NCBI RefSeq assembly: GCF_001619585.1
Contig: NZ_LQNT01000001.1
Coordinates: 124,001-188,000 of the forward strand
Reading direction: 5' to 3'
DNA: 64,000 nucleotides
DNA from: Bhargavaea cecembensis
GTDB lineage: Bacteria; Bacillota; Bacilli; Bacillales_A; Planococcaceae
The stretch's first letter is position 1. The number at the start of each line of letters is the position of its first letter. The notes below the pieces were generated by a model, which did not search any database, was not told the origin of the DNA, and saw only the letters and a list, made by a program, of their open reading frames with translations. A program made the position numbers and the translations under genes. Below are positions 44,325 through 54,188 of this stretch, piece by piece.

Positions 44325-45179
44325 ATGCCCAAGAAAATTTCCGACCTGAAAAAAGCGCTAGAACAGGAAAAAGACATCCATACGGATTTCAGAGATTCGA
44401 TGACCTACGGAGAGTATCTGTCACTCGATAAAGTGCTATCTTCACAGAACCGGCTGTCCGGGCACCATGATGAAATGCTGTTCATCATCATCCATCAGGT
44501 GAGCGAGCTCTGGATGAAGCTGATTCTGCATGAGCTTCGGTCAGCCATTGAAGACATCGGGAAAGATGACATGCAGCCCGCATTCAAAAAGCTGGCTCGG
44601 GTCTCGAAAATTCAGTCCCAGATCATCCAGGCCTGGGATGTGCTGTCGACGATGACCCCGGCGGAATACTTGGAATTCCGGGACAGCCTCGGCAGGGCGT
44701 CCGGTTTTCAGTCGTACCAATACCGGCTGATCGAGTTTGCACTCGGCTACAAGTCGGAGGCCATACTCAAAATCTATGAAAAAGATCCTGCCGTGCACCA
44801 GGAACTTCTGGAAGCCTACCGGACGCCGGGGCTTTACGATGCGGCAATCGGAGCGCTGGCGAGGGCAGGTTTCCCGATCAATCCGAAACTGATCGGCCGG
44901 GACTATACGGTCGTCTATGCCGGAGATCCCACTGTCGCAGATGCCTGGAAAGAGGTATATCGTGATGTCGGCCGTTACTGGGACCTGTACCAGCTGGCGG
45001 AGAAGATGATTGACGTGGAAGACTGGCTCCAGCAGTGGCGGTTCCGCCATATGAAAACGGTCGAGCGCATCATCGGTTTCAAGAAAGGCACTGGCGGATC
45101 GTCAGGTGTCGGTTACCTGAGACAGGTGCTTGACCACCGATTTTTCCCGGAGCTGTGGGACCTGAGAACGACACTCTGA
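44325..45179 (+). CDS. kynA: Tryptophan 2,3-dioxygenase
   Basis: 284-residue haem enzyme that opens the indole ring of tryptophan to N-formylkynurenine, the first step of the pathway. Signature [40 protein letters not shown] and [15 protein letters not shown] are all present, as is the C-terminal [12 protein letters not shown] loop. AAAGGAGGGG ribosome site; 13 bases before kynB. Confidence 0.96.
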   Translation: MPKKISDLKKALEQEKDIHTDFRDSMTYGEYLSLDKVLSSQNRLSGHHDEMLFIIIHQVSELWMKLILHELRSAIEDIGKDDMQPAFKKLARVSKIQSQIIQAWDVLSTMTPAEYLEFRDSLGRASGFQSYQYRLIEFALGYKSEAILKIYEKDPAVHQELLEAYRTPGLYDAAIGALARAGFPINPKLIGRDYTVVYAGDPTVADAWKEVYRDVGRYWDLYQLAEKMIDVEDWLQQWRFRHMKTVERIIGFKKGTGGSSGVGYLRQVLDHRFFPELWDLRTTL

Positions 45180-45192
45180 AAGGGGGAGACGG

Positions 45193-45822
45193 ATGGGGAA
45201 AGAAGGATGGAAAGATATTACACAGCCGCTCAGTAATGACATGGCGCACTGGCCGGGAGATACGCCGTTCCGTTTTGAGCTCGGTGTCACGAAAGAGCAG
45301 AGCGGATCGGTCAACATCGGGGAAATCCGCACAAGCCTCCATATGGGCACCCATGCGGACGCTCCGTTTCATTTTGATGAGGGTGGCAAGAGACTTCATG
45401 AGCTGGACGTGAACGCTTACATCGGCAAAGCGAAAATCATCGATGTGACGATGCACCCCTCACTCGGACGAAGCGAACTGGAAGGCTACAACCTGGAAGG
45501 TGCGGAGCGTCTTCTCCTGAAGACATCGGAAACGAACAATCCGCTTGTGTTCCCGGAGTCGTTTATCGAACTCCGGCCGGAAATCGGACCTTATTTAAAG
45601 GAGAAGGGGATCTTCCTTCTCGGCATCGATGTGCCTTCCGTTGACCGTACAGACAGCAAGGAACTGCCGACGCACCATTCACTCGGCGACAACGGCATCC
45701 ATATCGTCGAGAATCTGATGCTGGCTGATGTTGAACCGGGGGATTATGATTTCATTGCATTGCCGCTTGCCATCCATGGCGCTGACGGGAGCCCGGTCAG
45801 GGCCGTCATCAGAAAAGCGTAA
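45193..45822 (+). CDS. kynB: Kynurenine formamidase (arylformamidase)
   Basis: 209-residue metal-dependent hydrolase of the cyclase family, converting N-formylkynurenine to kynurenine and formate. The metal motif is LHMGTHADAPFHFDEGG; further blocks are LGIDVPSVDRTDSKELP and HHSLGDNGIHIVENL. With kynU and kynA it completes tryptophan to anthranilate. A terminator follows. Confidence 0.95.
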   Translation: MGKEGWKDITQPLSNDMAHWPGDTPFRFELGVTKEQSGSVNIGEIRTSLHMGTHADAPFHFDEGGKRLHELDVNAYIGKAKIIDVTMHPSLGRSELEGYNLEGAERLLLKTSETNNPLVFPESFIELRPEIGPYLKEKGIFLLGIDVPSVDRTDSKELPTHHSLGDNGIHIVENLMLADVEPGDYDFIALPLAIHGADGSPVRAVIRKA

Positions 45823-45827
45823 GAACC

Positions 45828-45870
45828 AACCGGCCGGAAAGAGCACGAACTCCTTTCCGGCCGGTTTATT
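45828..45870 (+). terminator. Terminator of the kyn operon
   Basis: AACCGGCCGGAAAG / CTTTCCGGCCGGTT, then TATT; strong stem with a weak T tract. Confidence 0.7.
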
Positions 45871-45933
45871 AATGGGAAAAACCTGAGTGCTCACGAAGAA
45901 AATATTTTGTCAACCGGGTTGACGTTGGCGACA

Positions 45934-46227
45934 TCAGGGAAACGGCACGATGATCCACCCGAGGATGAAGATCACGGCAACGAAAAATCCGAGGTAACCC
46001 GCAATTCCTAGTCCCCAGAAACCAAGTGAACGGCTTTGTCTGTTGAAGAGGGCAATCAGACCCGATATGAGAATGACCGATATCCAAAGGGAGAGCTGGC
46101 TGATGATCGCCAGATCGTACCCGGACAGCATGGAAATGTTCAGAAGCGCCAGCGCAACAATACCCGTAATGACACTGAACCATCCGAACGCCTGAAACGA
46201 TTTAAGCTTTACTTTGTCCAATTCCAC
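45934..46227 (-). CDS. Small membrane protein, three or four TM helices
   Basis: 97 residues, GTG start with GAGGTGA five bases upstream. Hydrophobic stretches FGWFSVITGIVALALLNIS, LSLWISVILISGLIALF and GIAGYLGFFVAVIFILGWII. Not recognised. The start overlaps the end of the sigma-regulator-type gene by 19 bases, so the two are translationally coupled and probably act together at the membrane. Confidence 0.75.
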   Translation of the reverse strand: MELDKVKLKSFQAFGWFSVITGIVALALLNISMLSGYDLAIISQLSLWISVILISGLIALFNRQSRSLGFWGLGIAGYLGFFVAVIFILGWIIVPFP

Positions 46228-47168
46228 AGTTTCACCTCACCCAATTTCATATGCCGGATCAGCTCTGAATCTTTCAGTGCCTCAACCTCTTGCTTTGGTC
46301 CGGTGATCACCGCACCGTATGCGGCAAAGCCATTTTCCTCAATAAACGCGATCCGTTCCTTGAGTTTCAGGTTTTTATGGGAAGAAACTTCAGCTGCAAG
46401 CTCCTCATACGGCTCAATTTCCTTAAGCAGCTGCAGGAACGTCTCTTCGTGTGACATTGAATCCCGGAAAGGTGACCAGTATGTCTGGTCAGGCTGTACC
46501 GGGTAACCGATCGGGGAAACGACATAACCATCCGTGCTCAGCATCTCATCCTCGGTTCCGGTGTAGATCGCCGCCCAGAGAACATCGGTGCCCCGCAATT
46601 CTTTTCTTATATCGATCACTTTATAGAGATCATTGAATGATACGTAGGCTTCGACAACGGTTTCGTCAGGCAGTCCTGCAAGTACCTGCCACTCCTGTGC
46701 GCTGTTGAATTCCGGCACCCCCTGTGCCGGATGGACGAGCCACTGATTGGTTTCCGTCGGGTACTTCGGCGGTGTCCTGTCCAGATTTGAGGTCATTTCC
46801 TTATCCACAAGATCATCCAGAACAAAATGCAGGTCATAATGGCGGACCGGATAATGCTCATTGCCAATCTGCTTGTATTGGTCAAATGACAGATCCATCG
46901 AAAACAGCGAGAAATCCATATCAAATTCCAATTCTTTCAAAGCGGTGTTCGGTTCGGTAAGATAAAGCACATTGCTGGCAGTATCCATCAGTGTCGTCGA
47001 TTTCGTGCCAAACGCATAATAGGCAAAAGTCAGCATATAGCCTGTCGGAACGATCAGGAGTGCCACAGTGAGTATTGTCAGAATCAGTTTCCACCTGGCG
47101 GCAGACATGGTTTTTCCGGTCGCCGTGTTTTTGGGGGTACGGCCGATTCGTTCTTTGTATGATTCCAA
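46209..47168 (-). CDS. Sigma-factor regulator domain protein (anti-sigma-like)
   Basis: 319 residues, TTG start seven bases after GGAGG. A cytoplasmic N-terminus of about 25 residues, one TM helix (LILTILTVALLIVPTGYML) and a large extracytoplasmic region. The TM segment with YYAFGTKSTTLMDTAS matches the sigma-regulator N-terminal domain, and WAAIYTGTEDEMLS with GYPVQPDQTYWSP the C-terminal domain, as in anti-sigma proteins of some ECF factors. No sigma factor gene is adjacent, so it is an orphan. Confidence 0.8.
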   Translation of the reverse strand: MESYKERIGRTPKNTATGKTMSAARWKLILTILTVALLIVPTGYMLTFAYYAFGTKSTTLMDTASNVLYLTEPNTALKELEFDMDFSLFSMDLSFDQYKQIGNEHYPVRHYDLHFVLDDLVDKEMTSNLDRTPPKYPTETNQWLVHPAQGVPEFNSAQEWQVLAGLPDETVVEAYVSFNDLYKVIDIRKELRGTDVLWAAIYTGTEDEMLSTDGYVVSPIGYPVQPDQTYWSPFRDSMSHEETFLQLLKEIEPYEELAAEVSSHKNLKLKERIAFIEENGFAAYGAVITGPKQEVEALKDSELIRHMKLGEVKLWNWTK

Positions 47169-47417
47169 TCCATCTCCTCCATCTAAGCAATTTCGGTTTC
47201 GGCCGCTAAATCATGACCTCTTTGTATCCGGGTTCCGGATTCAGAAGGTCAGGTTTGTGGTATAGGTCATTGAAGAACCTAATATCAATAACGTACCCGT
47301 TTCCGAAAAGTTGCAGAAATATGGAAACTGACCAAATTTCTGCATCCAGCTGCAACATTTATATCGGATGGTGCAGAATCTGCAATAAAAATTATGATCT
47401 TGAAGTAAAAGGTAATT

Positions 47418-47450
47418 GACAATGTCACTTTCCATATAATACATTACAAA
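47418..47450 (+). promoter_or_regulatory. Candidate promoter of glmS
   Basis: TTGACA (47418) followed after 18 bases by TACATT; a TATAAT sequence also lies in the spacer, 13 bases from the -35. It is about 60 bases before the ribozyme cleavage site. Confidence 0.45.
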
Positions 47451-47508
47451 AGCAGTGAAAAAAGGCGAAGGAGGACCGGCGGCACGCCAAAATCGGAAAA
47501 CAATCAAA

Positions 47509-47705
47509 AGCGCCTGAGCTGGGGAAATCAGAACATAGTCCCAGCAGACGAGGTGGAGGTTCATCGACAATTCGGCGGATGCCTCCCGACCGTGATGCCC
47601 GGTTGTCATGCTTTCCAGCAAAACACACAAGCGATTGTGTGACACAGAGGGGAAAGCCGGCATCATCCTCCGCATACGGGAGCAGGAACTGCCTGCTCGT
47701 GCGGA
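47509..47705 (+). ncRNA. glmS self-cleaving ribozyme / riboswitch
   Basis: Cleavage is expected between A47509 and G47510 in AAAAGCGCCTG. The core blocks are visible: GCGCC at the 5' end, CAGACGAGG, TTCATCGA and the invariant TTCGGCGGATGCCTCCCG, then the P4 hairpin (TCCGCA 47669-47674 with TGCGGA 47700-47705). Glucosamine-6-phosphate acts as cofactor; cleavage leads to mRNA decay and feedback control of glmS, which begins about 95 bases downstream. Confidence 0.93.
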
Positions 47706-47800
47706 ATAACCCAACTTGTAAGAACAGCGCCCACTGTCCGTTTTAAAAAACGGAAAACCGGACGCTTATTTGACATTGACTAATATTGGAGGAATTGAAT

Positions 47801-49603
47801 ATGTGCGGAATTGTAGGCTATATCGGAAAATCAGATGCCAAGGAAATTTTGTTGAGAGGGCTGGGAAAGCTCGAATACCGCGGATATGATTCTGCGGGAA
47901 TCGCTGTGGCAAACGGAGAAGGGGTATCGCTCTTCAAGTCGAAGGGCCGAATTGCCGACCTGCGGGCCATCGTTGATGAATCGGTTGAAGCCCATACCGG
48001 AATCGGCCACACACGATGGGCGACACACGGTGTGCCGAACGTGAAAAATGCACACCCCCACCAGGATATTTCCGGGCGTTTCACGCTCGTCCACAATGGG
48101 GTCATTGAAAACTATGAAAAGCTTTACCGCGAGGAACTTGCCGATGTACAGCTGGTCTCGGATACCGATACTGAAATTATCGTCCAGCTGATCTCCAAAC
48201 TGGTGTCTGAAGGGATGAAAACGGAAGAGGCGTTTGCAGAGGCACTGGGTATGCTTCACGGTTCTTATGCCATTGCCCTGCTGGATGAAGAAGAGCCTGA
48301 CACAATCTTCGTCGCCAAAAACAAGTCGCCGCTTCTCGTAGGCCTGGGAGAAGGATTCAATGTGGTCGCATCCGATGCGATGGCGATGCTTCAGGTAACC
48401 GACCAGTTTGTTGAACTGCATGACCGTGAATTGGTGATTGTCACGAAAGAACATGTCCGGATCAGGACGATTTCCGGAGAAGCCATCAGCCGTGAACCGT
48501 ATACGGCAGAATTTGATGCTGCGGATATCGAAAAAGGCACTTACCCCCATTACATGCTGAAGGAAATCGACGAACAGCCTGCGGTTCTCAGGAAGATCAT
48601 CCAGGCCTATCAGGATGAAAACGGCAAGCTCAGTCTGGAGCGGGAAACTCTCGAGGCAATCAACCATGCGGACCGGATCTATGTCATTGCCGCCGGAACA
48701 AGCTACCATGCGGGTCTCGTAGGGAAGGAATACTTTGAAAAGCTTGCCGGTGTGCCGACTGAGGTCCATATCTCCAGCGAATTCGGCTACAACATGCCGC
48801 TGCTTTCCGAAAAGCCGCTGTTCGTCTTTATCTCCCAATCGGGGGAGACGGCAGACAGCCGCCAGGTGCTGGTCAAGATCAAAGAGATTGGCCATCCGTC
48901 CCTTACCGTGACGAACGTTCCGGGCTCGACCCTGTCGCGAGAAGCGGATCACACGGTCCTGCTTCATGCCGGTCCGGAAATTGCGGTGGCTTCCACAAAA
49001 GCCTATACTGCACAGGTTGCGGTGCTCGCCATACTCGCGGCCCTTGCTGCTGAAGCGAAAGGCAAAGAGATCGGTTTCGACCTGGTCCAAGAGCTCGGAA
49101 TTGCCGCGAATGCCGTTCAGACGATGATCGTAAGGAAAGAGGAAATGGAAGGCCTCTCCTTCGATTTCCTCGAACTGAGCCGGAACGCTTTCTTTATCGG
49201 GCGCGGCCTCGATTATTTTGTCAGCCTGGAAGGGGCACTCAAGCTCAAGGAAATATCTTATATTCAGGCAGAAGGGTTCGCCGGAGGGGAACTGAAGCAC
49301 GGGACCATTGCCCTCATTGAGGAAGGCACGCCTGTGTTCGCGCTTGCCACTCAGGAAGCCGTCAGCCCGAATATCCGTGGCAATGTAAAAGAAGTCGGTG
49401 CCCGTGGGGCCAAGTCGTGCATCATCTCGATGGAAGGCATTGAGGAGGAAGGGGACCGGATCGTCATCCCGTCCGTTCACCCGATGCTGACACCGCTTGT
49501 CTCGGTCATTCCGCTACAGCTGATCAGCTACTATGCAGCTCTCCACCGCGGGTGTGACGTGGATAAGCCGCGCAACCTGGCGAAATCCGTCACTGTAGAA
49601 TAA
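47801..49603 (+). CDS. glmS: Glutamine-fructose-6-phosphate aminotransferase
   Basis: 600 residues as in B. subtilis. Makes glucosamine-6-phosphate from fructose-6-phosphate and glutamine, the entry to cell-wall precursors. Cys1 of the N-terminal glutaminase is in MCGIVGYIG; two SIS domains follow ([34 protein letters not shown]), and the C-terminus [13 protein letters not shown] is the sugar-site tail. ATG 47801 with GGAGG upstream, directly behind the ribozyme. Confidence 0.97.
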   Translation: MCGIVGYIGKSDAKEILLRGLGKLEYRGYDSAGIAVANGEGVSLFKSKGRIADLRAIVDESVEAHTGIGHTRWATHGVPNVKNAHPHQDISGRFTLVHNGVIENYEKLYREELADVQLVSDTDTEIIVQLISKLVSEGMKTEEAFAEALGMLHGSYAIALLDEEEPDTIFVAKNKSPLLVGLGEGFNVVASDAMAMLQVTDQFVELHDRELVIVTKEHVRIRTISGEAISREPYTAEFDAADIEKGTYPHYMLKEIDEQPAVLRKIIQAYQDENGKLSLERETLEAINHADRIYVIAAGTSYHAGLVGKEYFEKLAGVPTEVHISSEFGYNMPLLSEKPLFVFISQSGETADSRQVLVKIKEIGHPSLTVTNVPGSTLSREADHTVLLHAGPEIAVASTKAYTAQVAVLAILAALAAEAKGKEIGFDLVQELGIAANAVQTMIVRKEEMEGLSFDFLELSRNAFFIGRGLDYFVSLEGALKLKEISYIQAEGFAGGELKHGTIALIEEGTPVFALATQEAVSPNIRGNVKEVGARGAKSCIISMEGIEEEGDRIVIPSVHPMLTPLVSVIPLQLISYYAALHRGCDVDKPRNLAKSVTVE

Positions 49604-49622
49604 CTTTAAGAAAAGGCGATTT

Positions 49623-49655
49623 GAGGCTCCGGTAAGTTTTCCGGGGTCTTTCTTT
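49623..49655 (+). terminator. Weak terminator after glmS
   Basis: GGCTCCGG and CCGGGGTC arms with TTTCTTT; the stem contains mismatches. Confidence 0.4.
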
Positions 49656-49701
49656 ATATAAGCCCGCATGCCTGATCACATTCGGAAAAGGGAGGGATGG
49701 G

Positions 49702-50493
49702 ATGCTTGAAATAAATCCTGAGGATTTTGACTTGAAGCCTGCAATGGCAACCATCCACTGCGAGCCTGATTGGAGTTGGAAGAGAAGAAATCAGCCCATG
49801 CCAAATTTCGATCTGTTCTATGTATGGAACGGAGCAGGTACTGTCTTATTAAACAAAAAGACTTACGAAGTGGAGAAGGGCCATTGCTTCCTGTTCCGGC
49901 CGGGCGATGAGATTGAAGCCTTCCATGATGCCCAGAATCCTTTAGTGCTGACTTATATACATTTCGACCTGGCAAACAACCCAAGGCTGCTTCCGGGTCC
50001 GCACAGAGTTTTGGGGGACCCGATCAGCTTTGAGTCATTGCTCAGCCGATATGTCCGGCTGTTTCTGGTCCACACCTATGGCGCCGAAACAGAAGGAAAA
50101 CTGATTCTCAAACAACTCATGATCCATCTCCTGAGGGAAGAACACGAATCCTTATCAAAAGTGATGAACAGAAGCAGCCGGCAACTTGAGGAGTCCATTC
50201 TTGAAATAGCAAACTATATCCGGCAACATCCGGCTGAACCGCATACGGTCAGAGACCTGGCGGAGCGGGCTCATCTTTCCGAACGCTATTTTTCCCGGAA
50301 ATTCAAACAGATTATCGGCCACACCGTTAAATCCTACGTGGTCCACTGCAGAATCAAACGTGCCGAGCATCTCCTTCACTTTACGGGAATGAATGTAACC
50401 GAAGCTGCACGTGCGCTTGGTTATCGGGATCTTCATTTTTTCAGCCGGCAATTTAAGCAATATACCGGAAAGAATCCATCCGATATCCGGTAA
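49702..50493 (+). CDS. AraC family transcriptional regulator
   Basis: 263 residues. An N-terminal cupin (FDLFYVWNGAGTVLLNKKTYEVEKG) for ligand binding is followed by a C-terminal pair of HTH motifs: TVRDLAERAHLSERYFSRKF and VTEAARALGYRDLHFFSRQF, then YTGKNPSDIR. Ribosome site AAAAGGGAGGG. It is separated by a terminator from the dapL-dapF-glnA-asnB genes that follow on the same strand, and is the obvious candidate to control them. Confidence 0.9.
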   Translation: MLEINPEDFDLKPAMATIHCEPDWSWKRRNQPMPNFDLFYVWNGAGTVLLNKKTYEVEKGHCFLFRPGDEIEAFHDAQNPLVLTYIHFDLANNPRLLPGPHRVLGDPISFESLLSRYVRLFLVHTYGAETEGKLILKQLMIHLLREEHESLSKVMNRSSRQLEESILEIANYIRQHPAEPHTVRDLAERAHLSERYFSRKFKQIIGHTVKSYVVHCRIKRAEHLLHFTGMNVTEAARALGYRDLHFFSRQFKQYTGKNPSDIR

Positions 50494-50510
50494 CATATGG
50501 CTATGACAAG

Positions 50511-50555
50511 AGGCTGAATGGAGTCTGACGAGAAAGACTCCGTTCAGCCTTTTTC
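50511..50555 (+). terminator. Terminator between araC-type gene and dapL
   Basis: AGGCTGAATGGAGTCT with AGACTCCGTTCAGCCT, then TTTTTC. Confidence 0.82.
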
Positions 50556-50679
50556 GTGTGTACTGGAGAATCTTTGCCGAAAAAGTGCAAACCTTTATTC
50601 AAAACCTTTAAAGACTTTTCCTTTTAATCGCAATAACATAAAACTGAGAAAACCAGTCGGAACGGAGGCGAATCACGAT

Positions 50680-51912
50680 TTGAATGATATCCGGAACCAG
50701 TTTGCCGAACGGATCGGAGGTGCCCGATTCGGTACGGGAACCGAGGTTTATAAATTCGAGAAAATCAAACAGGCCAAGCGGGAAGCGCTTCGAAGAAATT
50801 CCGGCAAAGTTCTGATTGACCTCGGTGTCGGGGAGCCGGATGCCATGGCTGATGATGGTGTTCTTAGAGAATTGATGATTGAAAGCAGGAAACCGGAAAA
50901 TCGATTTTATGCCGACAACGGAATCCCGGAATTCAGGCAGGTTGCTGCGGCTTATATGCATGAAGTGTTCGGAGTGGCCGGCCTGGATCCGGAAACTGAA
51001 ATCAACCATGTAATTGGGACAAAATCTGCCCTGGCCATGCTGCCTCAGGTGCTGATCAACCCCGGAGATGTGTCGATCGTCACGAGCCCCGGATATCCGG
51101 TACTCGGAACCCAAACCCGATATCTTGGAGGGGAAATCGCTGAACTTCCGCTCCTTGAAGAAAACGGTTTTCTGCCGGATCTTCAAACTTTGTCAGAGGA
51201 GACATTGAAGAGAGCGAAGTTGCTTTACCTGAACTACCCGAATAACCCGACAGGCGCGGTGGCCGGCATCGATTTCTTTGAAGAGGTCATCCGTTTCGCC
51301 AAAGACCACGAACTGATCGTCGTCCATGATGCCGCCTATGCAGCCCTGGTTTTTGACGGCAACAAACCGCTCAGTTTCCTGTCAGTCCCAGGTGCGAAAG
51401 AAGTTGGCGTGGAACTTCACTCGCTTTCCAAGTCATTCAATATGACGGGGTGGCGGATCGGTTTTATCGCGGGAAACGCCAGGCTGATATCTGCCTTCGC
51501 GGCAGTGAAAAACAACTATGATTCAGGTCAGTTCATCCCGATCCAGAAAGCGGCCGCCTATGCACTGGCCCACCCGGAAATCACGATAGAAACGGCTGAA
51601 AAGTATTCGAGGAGACACGAACAACTGTCATCCATCTTGCGTGAAAGCGGATTGGACGCCGTTAAACCCAAAGGGTCTTTCTTCCTCTATGTAAAAGCGC
51701 CTGCCGGAGTCGAGAGCGGACCAACATTTGAAGATGCCGAAGCATTCAGCCACTATCTGATCCAAGAGCACTCCATTTCAACTGTGCCCTGGGATGATGC
51801 GGGATCGTACGTGCGCTTCTCGGTGACCTTTGAAGCCGATGGACCGGAAGGAGAGCAAATAGTTCTGGATGAAATCAGAAACAGGCTCCAATCATGCCAA
51901 TTCTTCTTTTAA
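50680..51912 (+). CDS. dapL: LL-diaminopimelate aminotransferase
   Basis: 410 residues from TTG 50680; this matches the usual length, and GGAGG lies 11 bases upstream. A class I/II PLP aminotransferase: IDLGVGEPDAMADDGVL at the start, LLYLNYPNNPTGAV, HDAAYAALVFDG, and the PLP lysine in HSLSKSFNMTGWRIGF. DapL converts tetrahydrodipicolinate directly to LL-diaminopimelate, by-passing the acetylated DapD route usual in Bacillus. The adjacent dapF supports the assignment; specificity is inferred. The stop lies in the dapF ribosome site. Confidence 0.85.
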   Translation: MNDIRNQFAERIGGARFGTGTEVYKFEKIKQAKREALRRNSGKVLIDLGVGEPDAMADDGVLRELMIESRKPENRFYADNGIPEFRQVAAAYMHEVFGVAGLDPETEINHVIGTKSALAMLPQVLINPGDVSIVTSPGYPVLGTQTRYLGGEIAELPLLEENGFLPDLQTLSEETLKRAKLLYLNYPNNPTGAVAGIDFFEEVIRFAKDHELIVVHDAAYAALVFDGNKPLSFLSVPGAKEVGVELHSLSKSFNMTGWRIGFIAGNARLISAFAAVKNNYDSGQFIPIQKAAAYALAHPEITIETAEKYSRRHEQLSSILRESGLDAVKPKGSFFLYVKAPAGVESGPTFEDAEAFSHYLIQEHSISTVPWDDAGSYVRFSVTFEADGPEGEQIVLDEIRNRLQSCQFFF

Positions 51913-51924
51913 GGAGGTGAGGAA

Positions 51925-52791
51925 GTGAAATTCACGAAGATGCACGGACTCGGGAACAATTATGTAATCTTCAACCAACTGGATGACCCGGGCAATGTCC
52001 TTGAGGAGAATCGGTATTCTGCACTATCCAGGAAGGTATCAGAAATTAATTTTGGAATCGGATCTGACGGAATCATCCTGATCGGCGAGTCGCAAAAGGC
52101 GGATTTTAAAATGAGGATATTCAATGAGGATGGATCGGAAGCCAAAAACTGCGGAAACGGCCTGCGCTGCGTGGCGAAATACGTTTTCGACCACGGATAC
52201 ACCATCCGGCCTCACTTCACAATCGAGACTTTGGGTGGCGTTGTAAGTGTAGAGGTGGAAGAAGAAAGAGTGGCAGAGAAGCCTCAAGTAAGCTTTGTGA
52301 CGGTGGACATGGGCGAACCCGGATTGAGGAAGCGGTCGATCCCGATGCATGGAAATCCGGATGACCGGGCCATCAATGAATTCCATGTTTTTGGAGAACA
52401 ATCACTGTGCCTCACCTGCGTTTCTATGGGAAATCCCCATGCCATCATCTTCACCGAAGACGTGCAGGCCGTACCAGTGGAGCGGCTCGGCCCGGTAATC
52501 GAGCATTCCAGCCTGTTTCCGGAACGGGTGAATGTGGGATGGGTGCAGATCAAAGGCCCCCGGGAAATCGGGTACCGAGTCTGGGAAAGGGGCTCCGGGG
52601 TCACGATGGCATGCGGCACAGGTGCATGCGCAGCCGTCGTCGCCGCAACGTTGAATGGTTTTGTGGATCCGCATCAGCCCATTACCGTTCATTTGCCCGG
52701 TGGTGATCTGGAGATTATCTGGGACGAAAATGGGCACGTCAGGAAAAGTGGGGAAGCCGCCTATATCTGCTCAGGGGAGCTCATTGCCTGA
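51925..52791 (+). CDS. dapF: Diaminopimelate epimerase
   Basis: 288 residues, GTG start behind AAGGAGGTGA. Interconverts LL- and meso-diaminopimelate with two cysteines as acid and base. Both are present: [13 protein letters not shown] and [13 protein letters not shown]. The N-terminus [14 protein letters not shown] is the Bacillus form. It is 12 bases after dapL and 28 before the glutamine synthetase, so one transcript is likely. Confidence 0.93.
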   Translation: MKFTKMHGLGNNYVIFNQLDDPGNVLEENRYSALSRKVSEINFGIGSDGIILIGESQKADFKMRIFNEDGSEAKNCGNGLRCVAKYVFDHGYTIRPHFTIETLGGVVSVEVEEERVAEKPQVSFVTVDMGEPGLRKRSIPMHGNPDDRAINEFHVFGEQSLCLTCVSMGNPHAIIFTEDVQAVPVERLGPVIEHSSLFPERVNVGWVQIKGPREIGYRVWERGSGVTMACGTGACAAVVAATLNGFVDPHQPITVHLPGGDLEIIWDENGHVRKSGEAAYICSGELIA

Positions 52792-52819
52792 ATCAACTAA
52801 AAGAAAAGGAGCTGGGGGA

Positions 52820-54145
52820 ATGGATAAACAGCGAGTGATGGAAATGGTGAAGGAAGAGAATGTGCGGTTCATCCGCCTTCAGTTCACGGATTTGTTCGGA
52901 TCGATCAAAAATGTGGAAATCCCGGTCAGCCAGCTCCCGAAAGCATTGGATAATAAAATGATGTTCGATGGCTCCTCGATTGAAGGGTTCGTTCGGATCG
53001 AAGAATCCGATATGTATCTGTGTCCAGACCTCGACACATTCGTCATCTTCCCGTGGACGTCCGAAAAAGGCAAGGTGGCCCGTCTGATCTGCGACATCGC
53101 CCATCCCGACGGCAATCCATTTGAAGGGGATCCACGCGCCAATCTCAAGCGGGTGCTGAAAGAGATGGAAGAACTGGGTTTTACCCACTTTAATCTTGGT
53201 CCTGAACCGGAGTTCTTCCTATTTAAACTTGACGCAAACGGGAAGCCGACCCTCGAACTCAATGACAGCGGAGGCTATTTCGACCTGGCACCGACCGATC
53301 TGGGGGAAAACTGCCGCCGGGATATCGTACTTGAACTCGAAGAGATGGGCTTCGAGGTGGAAGCTTCCCACCATGAAGTGGCTCCCGGCCAGCATGAGAT
53401 CGACTTCAAGTACCAGTCAGCACTAAAAGCCTGTGATGATATCCAGACGTTTAAACTGGTTGTCAAAACGATTGCCCGGAAACACGGACTCCTGGCAACC
53501 TTCATGCCAAAGCCGCTGTTCGGCATCAATGGCTCCGGCATGCACTGCAACCTGAGTCTCTTCAAAGGGGAAGAAAATGCGTTCTATGACCCGCACGGTC
53601 CGATGGAAATGAGCGATACCGCCAGGCACTTCCTGGCCGGCATCCTGAAGCATGCCCCAAGTTTTACTGCCATTACGAATCCGACAGTCAATTCCTATAA
53701 GCGGCTCGTTCCGGGCTACGAGGCGCCCTGCTATGTGGCATGGTCCGGAAGAAACCGGAGCCCGCTCATCCGGATTCCGGCATCGCGGGGTCTGAGCACC
53801 CGAGTCGAAGTGCGAAGCGTGGACCCGTCCGCGAACCCCTATCTGGCGATGGCCGTTCTTCTTTCAGCCGGGCTGGATGGGGTCAGGAATCAACTAAAGG
53901 CTCCGGAGCCGATCGATCAGAACATCTACGACATGTCCCGGAAGGAGAGAAGAGAAAACGGGATTATCGACCTTCCGTCCACGCTGGCCCATGCCCTGGA
54001 ACTTCTGAAGAAAGATGAAGTGATCGTCAAAGGTTTGGGGAGCCACTTGTTTGAACACTTTGTGGAGTCCAAGGAAATTGAATGGGATCTATTCCGCACA
54101 CAGATTCATCCTTGGGAGCGGGAACAATATCTGACTCAATATTGA
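52820..54145 (+). CDS. glnA: Type I glutamine synthetase
   Basis: 441 residues, as for the Gram-positive GSI-alpha type (B. subtilis GlnA 444). Joins ammonia to glutamate with ATP. N-terminal beta-grasp ([19 protein letters not shown]), metal and substrate loops [30 protein letters not shown] and [14 protein letters not shown], and the closing [19 protein letters not shown]. No glnR precedes it, unlike the standard glnRA operon, so this is probably a second, cluster-specific copy feeding glutamine to the amidotransferase next door. Confidence 0.93.
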   Translation: MDKQRVMEMVKEENVRFIRLQFTDLFGSIKNVEIPVSQLPKALDNKMMFDGSSIEGFVRIEESDMYLCPDLDTFVIFPWTSEKGKVARLICDIAHPDGNPFEGDPRANLKRVLKEMEELGFTHFNLGPEPEFFLFKLDANGKPTLELNDSGGYFDLAPTDLGENCRRDIVLELEEMGFEVEASHHEVAPGQHEIDFKYQSALKACDDIQTFKLVVKTIARKHGLLATFMPKPLFGINGSGMHCNLSLFKGEENAFYDPHGPMEMSDTARHFLAGILKHAPSFTAITNPTVNSYKRLVPGYEAPCYVAWSGRNRSPLIRIPASRGLSTRVEVRSVDPSANPYLAMAVLLSAGLDGVRNQLKAPEPIDQNIYDMSRKERRENGIIDLPSTLAHALELLKKDEVIVKGLGSHLFEHFVESKEIEWDLFRTQIHPWEREQYLTQY

Positions 54146-54188
54146 GCCGCGGCAGCCTGTGAAAACATTATGGAAAGAGTGAGCAAGA

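Noticed and set aside
47831..49480. 549-codon minus-strand open frame over glmS
   Set aside because: It mirrors the glmS frame, and glmS is a certain gene with a ribozyme and correct length.
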